Below are positions 5,151 to 10,339 of a stretch of 10,339 bases of DNA, in pieces. How positions within the stretch are numbered: position 1 is the first letter of the stretch; every line of letters starts with the position of its first letter. Source of the stretch: Klebsiella pneumoniae (GTDB taxonomy: Bacteria; Pseudomonadota; Gammaproteobacteria; Pseudomonadales; Pseudohongiellaceae); the NCBI GenBank assembly GCA_945869725.1, contig CAMBPO010000076.1, positions 1-10,339 on the forward strand. The letters are read 5' to 3'. The translations under genes were made by a program, and so were the position numbers. The notes beneath the pieces were generated by a model. That model did not search any database. It saw only the letters and a program-made list of their open reading frames with translations, and was not told the DNA's origin.

Positions 5151-6163
5151 ATAACAGTTTGATTCACAGGCTTCTGAAGTCGCCCTTCACGCGTGCGACA
5201 CGTTTGGCTGGTTTGATGCTGATGACGCTAATGATGCCTGGCTTCGTGCTGGCACAACCAGCGGATTGGTCGGTACTGCTGGAGCCGGCCGAACTGTCGG
5301 TATTATTGAACAGTACACCCAACGTACGTGTCATTCATGTGACCGGCAATTATGCAGATGGCCATATCCCGGGAGCTGCCGAGGCGCCCTATGCGCAATT
5401 CAGGGGTCCGCAGAACAATGCCGGATCATTGCCGCCACTACAGCATCTGACAGCACTGCTGCAAAAACTGGGCATCGATGCCAATACACCGGTGGTCGTG
5501 GTGCATCAGGGCAACAGCGCATCTGATATGGGAGCGGCCACCCGCGTCTATTGGACGCTCAAATCCCTGGGGGTCCACCAATTGGCTGTGCTGAACGGCG
5601 GCTTTAGCGCGTGGCGCGAACAGCAATTGCCCGTCAGCACAACCGCAAGCACTGTTGCACCGTCTGGCTATCAACCCGAGTGGAATGATGCGTGGCAAAT
5701 CAGCGCATCCGCACTTGAGTCCGCTCTGAAACCCACTGATAAATCCAGCCAGTCGAACCCGAACATACGCTTGTTTGACGCACGGCCCAGCAGTTTTTTT
5801 ACCGGGCAACAATCCGTTGCAGTGCGTCCCGGCACTATCCGCGGCGCCAACAACCTGAGTTACGAGACATGGTTTGATAACAACCGCCTGAAGCCACTTC
5901 ATGAACTGGACATCCTGTTTGCCAGCAACCTGACCGACTCGTACAACAGCACTATCACCTTCTGTAACACCGGGCACTGGGCCTCTATCAACTGGTTTGT
6001 GATCAGTGAACTCGCCGGTGTCGCCAACACCCAACTGTATGCGGAAAGTGTAGTTGACTGGGCGCAATCCAACCGCCCAATGGATAATCAACCCGGTCGA
6101 CTTGCTTTTTATTGGTCGTTAACCCGCGACTGGATGCAGTCTTGGGCAGGATCAACTCCATGA
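5147..6163 (+). CDS. Exported two-domain rhodanese (sulfurtransferase), longer paralog
   Basis: A 338-residue protein with an N-terminal export signal (hydrophobic residues 19-36, likely cleavage after VLA-Q). The first rhodanese domain (about 42-165) carries VTGNYADGHIPGA and LNGGFSAW but, like its paralog at 3168-4052, has VHQGNSA instead of a catalytic cysteine. The second domain (about 180-305) has C273 in the loop CNTGHWAS, the expected persulfide site. The tail after MDNQP (GRLAFYWSLTRDWMQSWAG) is absent from the upstream paralog. It overlaps the YchJ-type gene by ATGA and the YeeE/YedE transporter start by ATGA. The pairing with a YeeE/YedE transporter supports a role in uptake and handling of thiosulfate-type sulfur. 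The donor and acceptor cannot be read from sequence. Confidence 0.88.
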   Translation: MNNSLIHRLLKSPFTRATRLAGLMLMTLMMPGFVLAQPADWSVLLEPAELSVLLNSTPNVRVIHVTGNYADGHIPGAAEAPYAQFRGPQNNAGSLPPLQHLTALLQKLGIDANTPVVVVHQGNSASDMGAATRVYWTLKSLGVHQLAVLNGGFSAWREQQLPVSTTASTVAPSGYQPEWNDAWQISASALESALKPTDKSSQSNPNIRLFDARPSSFFTGQQSVAVRPGTIRGANNLSYETWFDNNRLKPLHELDILFASNLTDSYNSTITFCNTGHWASINWFVISELAGVANTQLYAESVVDWAQSNRPMDNQPGRLAFYWSLTRDWMQSWAGSTP

Positions 6164-7467
6164 CACGTCCCGCACTCTTGGTATTAATGGCTGCGTTGAT
6201 TGTGGTCTGTTTTATCATTGCCGGCCCGCGCTCAGCGTTGCTGCTGGCCGTCGGCCTGGGATTTGGACTGGTGCTGGAAGGTTTACGCTTCGGGTTTGCC
6301 GGCCCATGGCGACAGATGCTAGTGGAACGCGATTGCCGCGGACTCATCGCCCAGTTTGTTGCCATCGGATTGTGTGCACTGGTGATGTTCCCCCTGCTGG
6401 CGGGTTCGCCCATCGAGCTTAGTGGCGCACATGCACCGATCGGTTTAGCCATGATTGCCGCCGCATTTGTGTTTGGAGTCACCATGCAGATTGTGATGGG
6501 ATGCGGCTCCGGTGTATTGGTGAATGCGGGCAGCGGAAATTTTAATGCCGTGCTGGCTTTACCCGGTTTTATAGCCGGCAGCTTTCTGGGCAGCCTGCAT
6601 CTGAACTGGTGGACAGCACTCGGCTCATTGCCGGTCTATTCATTGCAATCATTGATGGGAGTTGGCAATGGCCTGATTGCTACGCTGGCAGGTCTCGCCA
6701 TACTCAGTGGCATCGCAATTTTGAGCGCTAGTCCGGGCAAACGCATGCCACTCTCACGCTTGTGGTGGGCTGCGGGGTTGGTTGCTGGCCTGGCGATCCT
6801 CAATCTGATAATAGCCGGGCAACCCTGGGGCGTGGTCTATGGCCTCGGCTTATGGGGCGCCAAACTGGCACAAGCCGGCGGTTTGGAGGTGGCACTGACC
6901 AGCACCTGGTCATCGCCTGCCAATGCCGAGCGATTGACAGAGAGTCTGTTTACCGACGTCACCACACTCACTAATATCGGATTGATGACAGGTGCACTGG
7001 TGGTTACGCAATGGCGCCGAGCAGTGGCATACGGCAGGGATGAACCCCAGGTCCAGTCAACCAGCCATGGTGTCTGGCTGGTGATGCTGCTGGCGGGCGT
7101 GATCATGGGCTACAGCGCACGCATTGCGTTCGGGTGTAATGTCGGTGCGTATTTCAGCGGCATCTCATCGGGTAGTCTGCATGGCTGGGTCTGGTTTGCA
7201 GCGGCATTCGCAGGGTCAGTCATCGGCATCCAGTTCAGAAACAAACTGTTCAATACAAGCACCGATTCGGCAGCAAAAAACGCTTCAACAAAAGGTGTTG
7301 GTTTACCGACCAGAACCCGGGTAAGCACAGCAGCTGCCATCATGCTGGTATTGTTACTGTGGATAGACAGTCGCAATGCCGAGCCCATCAACCCGTTTGC
7401 AGCACCCTGGCCAACCGCTCTGGGCTCGGGTGAAGTACCCTCAGGGGCGCATTGCACCAACCTGTGA
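6160..7467 (+). CDS. YeeE/YedE (TsuA-like) sulfur-compound transporter
   Basis: A 435-residue polytopic inner-membrane protein. The frame is open from a TTG at 6112 inside the rhodanese gene, but the ATG at 6160 has GCAGGA at 6146-6151 and begins directly before the first membrane helix, so it is preferred; it overlaps the upstream stop as ATGA. Two pseudo-symmetric halves carry the Sulf_transp signatures: GLVLEGLRFGFAGPWRQM (37-54) with MGCGSG (C115) in the first half, and FGCNVGAYFSGISSGSLHGW (C326) in the second. In characterised TsuA proteins, conserved cysteines in these positions relay thiosulfate across the membrane. About 8-10 hydrophobic helices are visible, including one near the C-terminus (391-402). 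Being coupled to a rhodanese fits thiosulfate import, though selenium- or other sulfur-compound transport is not excluded. Confidence 0.85.
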   Translation: MTRPALLVLMAALIVVCFIIAGPRSALLLAVGLGFGLVLEGLRFGFAGPWRQMLVERDCRGLIAQFVAIGLCALVMFPLLAGSPIELSGAHAPIGLAMIAAAFVFGVTMQIVMGCGSGVLVNAGSGNFNAVLALPGFIAGSFLGSLHLNWWTALGSLPVYSLQSLMGVGNGLIATLAGLAILSGIAILSASPGKRMPLSRLWWAAGLVAGLAILNLIIAGQPWGVVYGLGLWGAKLAQAGGLEVALTSTWSSPANAERLTESLFTDVTTLTNIGLMTGALVVTQWRRAVAYGRDEPQVQSTSHGVWLVMLLAGVIMGYSARIAFGCNVGAYFSGISSGSLHGWVWFAAAFAGSVIGIQFRNKLFNTSTDSAAKNASTKGVGLPTRTRVSTAAAIMLVLLLWIDSRNAEPINPFAAPWPTALGSGEVPSGAHCTNL

Positions 7468-7484
7468 GAAATGGATATGTGCTC

Positions 7485-7624
7485 AGTCGACAAGTCAGGC
7501 GGGGAAACGGAGGTGAGCATAGTCGATAAGTCAGGCGGGGAAACGGAGGTGAGCTAGTCGATAAGTCAGGCGGGTAAACGGAGGTAAGCTAGTCGATAAG
7601 TCAGGCGGGGAAACGGAGGTGAGC
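7485..7624. repeat. Four tandem 35-bp repeats leading into stem-loop copy 3
   Basis: Units begin with AGTCGA and run 7485-7520 (36 bp), 7521-7555, 7556-7590 and 7591-7624. Each contains TCAGGCGGGGAAACGGAGGT, the left arm of stem-loop copy 3, and ends in GAGC, the first four bases of the stem-loop core. The third unit has two substitutions (GGGTAAACG and GGTAAGC). Only the last unit continues into a full core, so the upstream units look like duplicated left arms. The array starts 17 bp past the transporter stop. The 337-bp gap it sits in has no credible gene. Confidence 0.92.
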
Positions 7625-7679
7625 GAGCAACAATCAGACGCGCAGCGTCGTTGCGAGTAACCTCCGTTTCCCCGCCTGA
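7601..7679 (+). repeat. Large stem-loop element, copy 3
   Basis: Perfect 20-bp arms (7601-7620 and 7660-7679) enclose a 39-nt core (7621-7659). It reads GAGCGA, GCAAC, AATCA, GACGC, GCA, GCGTC, GTTGC, GAGTA. The second stem is GCAAC/GTTGC and the third GACGC/GCGTC, so relative to copies 1 and 2 the changes are again compensatory in both stems. The outer arms are unrelated in sequence to those of the other copies. There is no T-tract after the right arm. Confidence 0.85.
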
Positions 7680-7729
7680 AAAACCACTCATTTACAATTC
7701 CCCAGTTTCTTTCCGACGGATAATACGGC

Positions 7730-7743
7730 ATCCTACGTAGGAT
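7730..7743. promoter_or_regulatory. Perfect 14-bp palindrome upstream of DUF1800 gene
   Basis: ATCCTACGTAGGAT is a perfect inverted repeat located 61 bp before the DUF1800 start codon and 5 bp after a -10-like GATAAT (7719-7724). This position suits an operator just downstream of a promoter. No matching -35 at normal spacing is obvious (TTTACA at 7691-7696 is 22 bp away), so the regulatory role is an inference. Confidence 0.35.
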
Positions 7744-7804
7744 ATATTGGCTACAGCATCCCCGCCCAGCTTCCAATGTTGAACAAACATATAAGAGCGT
7801 GATC

Positions 7805-9208
7805 ATGACAACGTACTCGCCATTTATTGCAGCCAACCGATTCGGCCTCGGCATTCAGCCCGGGGAACACACCAAGATAGAAAAAGACCCCAAAGGCTGG
7901 CTCAGCGCGCAAGTATTACTCGCCAACCGCCTGCCTCCACGCTATGCCCAGCTCGTCAACTCCGCACAACTGATTGAAATGGCTGACGCCGACTACCGGC
8001 AACGCATCAGTTTTCAGCAGGACGGGGAGGTCACCCCTGCCGAACAGCTCCAGATCAACGCCGCTCAGCGTCTTGCTACCAATCTGATGCGAAACCATGC
8101 CAATCAGCGTCTGGCCGTGGCGATAGAATCCGATACTCCGTTTACCGAACGACTGGTGCGGTTCTGGTCAAACCATTTCAGCGTGACCTTGACCAACAAC
8201 AAACCCACCACGTTATATGCCGGACTGGCTTACGAAAACGAAACCATTCGCGCCAACATGAACCGCCGCTTTGAAGACATGCTGCTCAGTGTAGCTCGTC
8301 ATCCAGTGATGCTGACATATCTGGACAACACCAATTCACTTGGCCCGACTTCGGTCCTGGGGCGCCAGCGCAACCGCGGCCTCAACGAAAATCTGGCGCG
8401 AGAAATGCTAGAACTGCATAGCGTAGGCGTAGACGGTGGATACACCCAGGCGGATGTGATCGCACTGTCACGCATGTTGACGGGCTGGAGCGTTAATCTG
8501 CCAACAAACACAGCCGCACGGCCGGATCTGCAAACACCGGCTGGCAGTTTTTACTACAACGCCCGCGCGCATGAACCGGGCACCCAGCAATTTCTCGGCA
8601 AATCCTACGTGGATAACGGTCAACAGCAGGCAGTGTCTGCCATCCGTGATCTGGCAAATCATCCCTCGACGGCGGTTTTTATCGCCCGAAAACTGGTCAG
8701 ACACTTCATTGCTGACCAACCACCGGAGTCAGCAGTGATCCGACTTGCTAAGGTCTTCCGCGATAGCCGTGGGGATTTAGCCAGCCTGCACAAGGCATTG
8801 ATTGATCTGGATGAGGCCTGGGATCCGCGTCTGCAGAAACTGAAAACGGCCGAGGATTTTGTAGTCTCAACGGTGCGCGCCTTGACCGGCATTGCGCTCA
8901 CGGATGAAATACTCGGCATGCTCAATGACACACTGGGCAGTTTTAATCAGACGCCCTTCATGGCGCCCTCTCCTGCCGGATGGCCGGAACAGGCAGAGCA
9001 TTGGGGAGGACCGGATGCTCTGATCAAACGCGTGGAATTTATCAATATGGTCACCAGTGCAGTTGGACCTGATTTTGATGCACGAGACATCGTCAACTTG
9101 ATATTGCCGGCAAATCCGACCTTGCAGACTGCTGTCCGTCGCGCCGAAAGCAAAACCCAGGCGCTGACGCTGTTGCTGGCCAGTCCGCAGTTACAGTGGA
9201 GGGCTTAA
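7805..9208 (+). CDS. DUF1800 family protein
   Basis: A 467-residue protein of the DUF1800 family (PF08811), whose biochemical function is not established. The typical opening ANRFGLGIQPGE is at 9-20. The conserved RFWSNHFSVT is at 119-128, followed by ENETIRANMNRRFEDMLL and RHPVMLTYLDN. The most conserved block contains NENLAREMLELHSVGV (194-209), then DGGYTQADV and LTGW (225-228). ARKLVRHF marks the C-terminal half. The ATG at 7805 is chosen over the GTG at 7799 because AAGAG (7793-7797) is correctly spaced only for the ATG. There is no signal peptide. It is followed after a single base by a DUF1501 gene, the partner seen with DUF1800 in many genomes, so the two are one operon and probably act together. 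Confidence 0.88.
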   Translation: MTTYSPFIAANRFGLGIQPGEHTKIEKDPKGWLSAQVLLANRLPPRYAQLVNSAQLIEMADADYRQRISFQQDGEVTPAEQLQINAAQRLATNLMRNHANQRLAVAIESDTPFTERLVRFWSNHFSVTLTNNKPTTLYAGLAYENETIRANMNRRFEDMLLSVARHPVMLTYLDNTNSLGPTSVLGRQRNRGLNENLAREMLELHSVGVDGGYTQADVIALSRMLTGWSVNLPTNTAARPDLQTPAGSFYYNARAHEPGTQQFLGKSYVDNGQQQAVSAIRDLANHPSTAVFIARKLVRHFIADQPPESAVIRLAKVFRDSRGDLASLHKALIDLDEAWDPRLQKLKTAEDFVVSTVRALTGIALTDEILGMLNDTLGSFNQTPFMAPSPAGWPEQAEHWGGPDALIKRVEFINMVTSAVGPDFDARDIVNLILPANPTLQTAVRRAESKTQALTLLLASPQLQWRA

Positions 9209-9209
9209 C

Positions 9210-10339
9210 ATGACGCACCAACAGAATAGTCGTATCAACCGCCGACAGTTTATCCAGTCCGCAGCGGTCATGGCAGCGGCCGGCACCCTGCCGGGCCTGA
9301 GCTGGGCTAACAGCGCCATCTCCGGCAACAACAAGTTGGCTGTCATTATCTTGCGCGGTGCTATGGATGGCCTGGCTGCAGTGATTCCTTATGGTGATGC
9401 TGCACTGCGCACTCACCGTGCGGCACTGATTCCCGCGGATGAAACCTTGTTGAAGCTTGATAACTTTTTTGCGCTACACCCAGCATTTCCTGGTCTGTTT
9501 CAATTACAGAAGGCCGGCGAACTGGGCATTGTGCATGCAATCGCCAGCGGTTACCGGGAGCGTTCGCACTTTGACGGCCAGAATGTGCTGGAAAGCGGGC
9601 TGGAAACAGCTCTGCCCAATGCGACCGGCTGGCTGAACCGCGCCCTTCAGGTACAGAACCAGCAACAGGCGATGGCCCTGGGACAATCGGTTCCGCTGAT
9701 CCTCAGGGGCCAGGCCAGCGTTGGTTCATGGGCTCCGCCGGTCTTGCCGGCGCTGAATGAGGACACCCTCACACGCCTGCAAAGTTTGTACAACGCAGAC
9801 AGTTTTCTTGGACCTCGTTTGCAGGAAGCGCTTGATGCCAGAGCGATTGTCAGCGCAGGCATGACCAACAGTCGAGCACGGGGGTTTACCGCTCTCATTG
9901 ATGCGGCAGGAAATTTCCTCAAAGCCCCGGGTGGACCCAACATTGTGGTGCTGGAAAACGATGGCTGGGATACCCATGTCAATCAAGGCGGTGCGCAAGG
10001 CACCCTGCCCAGAAAATTCACAGAGCTGGATAGCAGCATCACCCGCCTTAAAACTGCATTGGGCACTACCTGGCAGAACACCGTTGTGGTGGTGATGACG
10101 GAGTTTGGCAGAACAGTGCGGGTTAACGGCACCCTGGGTACCGACCATGGCACGGCAGGCGTGGCTTTCCTGGCCGGTGGCGGACTGACTAAATATGGAT
10201 CGCGACCTGCGGTGCTGGGGCCGTGGCCAGGTCTGAGCGAGAGCAGTCTGCGTGAAGGCCGAGATCTGCAGCCGACCAATGATCTGCGCATTCTGATCGC
10301 TGAAATCCTGCAATCTCACATGGGATTTAATGGGCAGCT
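9210..10339 (+). CDS. DUF1501 family protein, Tat-exported, 3' end outside the window
   Basis: The frame starts at the ATG at 9210, with GGAGGG at 9198-9203, and stays open to the window end (376 residues seen). The N-terminus carries a twin-arginine signal: RINRRQFIQ (R11-R12), a hydrophobic stretch AAVMAAAGTLPGL, and a likely cleavage at SWA-NS (31-35). This indicates folded export to the periplasm. DUF1501 (PF07394) proteins belong to the alkaline phosphatase/sulfatase-like superfamily. Visible family motifs are LRGAMDGLAAVIPYGD (48-63), SHFDGQNVLE (119-128), ENDGWDTHVNQGG (249-261) and TEFGRT (297-302) with TDHGTA (311-316). The last two contain Asp/His residues in positions suited to metal binding. 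Substrate and reaction are unknown. Probably only a few dozen residues are missing. Confidence 0.88.
   Translation, partial: MTHQQNSRINRRQFIQSAAVMAAAGTLPGLSWANSAISGNNKLAVIILRGAMDGLAAVIPYGDAALRTHRAALIPADETLLKLDNFFALHPAFPGLFQLQKAGELGIVHAIASGYRERSHFDGQNVLESGLETALPNATGWLNRALQVQNQQQAMALGQSVPLILRGQASVGSWAPPVLPALNEDTLTRLQSLYNADSFLGPRLQEALDARAIVSAGMTNSRARGFTALIDAAGNFLKAPGGPNIVVLENDGWDTHVNQGGAQGTLPRKFTELDSSITRLKTALGTTWQNTVVVVMTEFGRTVRVNGTLGTDHGTAGVAFLAGGGLTKYGSRPAVLGPWPGLSESSLREGRDLQPTNDLRILIAEILQSHMGFNGQ

Noticed and set aside
5438..6091. 217-codon minus-strand frame
   Set aside because: Fully antisense to the second rhodanese, with Cys/Gly/Arg-rich composition typical of a shadow frame.
7485..7679. 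CRISPR array
   Set aside because: The 35-bp units are contiguous with no unique spacers, and no cas genes are near.
4131..7679. Integron attC sites or Pseudomonas-type REP elements
   Set aside because: No R-box pair with GTTRRRY/RYYYAAC ends, no gene-cassette layout and no integrase. GAGCGA recalls some REP sequences, but the rest of the core and the variable long arms do not match.

Overview
The window reads as chromosomal DNA of a free-living gammaproteobacterium. This is inferred from moderately high GC, E. coli-like ribosome-binding sites, and gammaproteobacterial types of gene (YchJ, class A acid phosphatase, YeeE/YedE, DUF1800/DUF1501). No species can be named. Most of it is ordinary metabolic gene content; the unusual material is in the gaps between genes.

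Layout. Positions 1-1184 hold the 3' part of a TPR-repeat protein. A 173-bp gap with a short tandem repeat follows, then a small inner-membrane protein (1358-1780). It converges, with overlapping stop codons, on a minus-strand protein combining a four-cysteine zinc ribbon with a Smr-like domain (1777-2229). A compact divergent promoter region with a 7-bp dyad (2230-2302) separates that gene from a secreted class A (PAP2/PhoN-type) phosphatase (2303-3148). A first exported two-domain rhodanese (3168-4052) follows 19 bp later.

Positions 4053-4350 are non-coding: five 9-bp direct repeats and two large stem-loops. Next come a minus-strand minimal GNAT (4351-4605) and, 15 bp away and divergent, a tightly coupled plus-strand run. 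This run is an internally deleted ABM-monooxygenase remnant (4621-4743), a YchJ-type SEC-C protein (4740-5150), a second rhodanese paralogous to the first (5147-6163), and a YeeE/YedE membrane transporter (6160-7467). Each junction in the run is an ATGA overlap. The likely logic of the last two genes is import of a reduced sulfur compound such as thiosulfate by the YeeE/YedE protein, with sulfur transfer by the exported rhodanese.

Positions 7468-7804 are again non-coding: four 35-bp tandem repeats leading into a third large stem-loop, then a 14-bp palindrome upstream of a DUF1800 gene (7805-9208). A Tat-exported DUF1501 gene follows one base later (9210 to the window end, incomplete).

Main discovery candidate. 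The three stem-loops (4131-4213 on the minus strand, 4258-4340 and 7601-7679 on the plus strand) share a 39-nt core of identical length and the same predicted fold, while their 20-22 bp outer stems have unrelated sequences. Every base-paired difference between the cores is compensatory. This points to a dispersed, structure-conserved element, either a palindromic mobile element or a structured 3'-end RNA. I do not recognise it as a named family.
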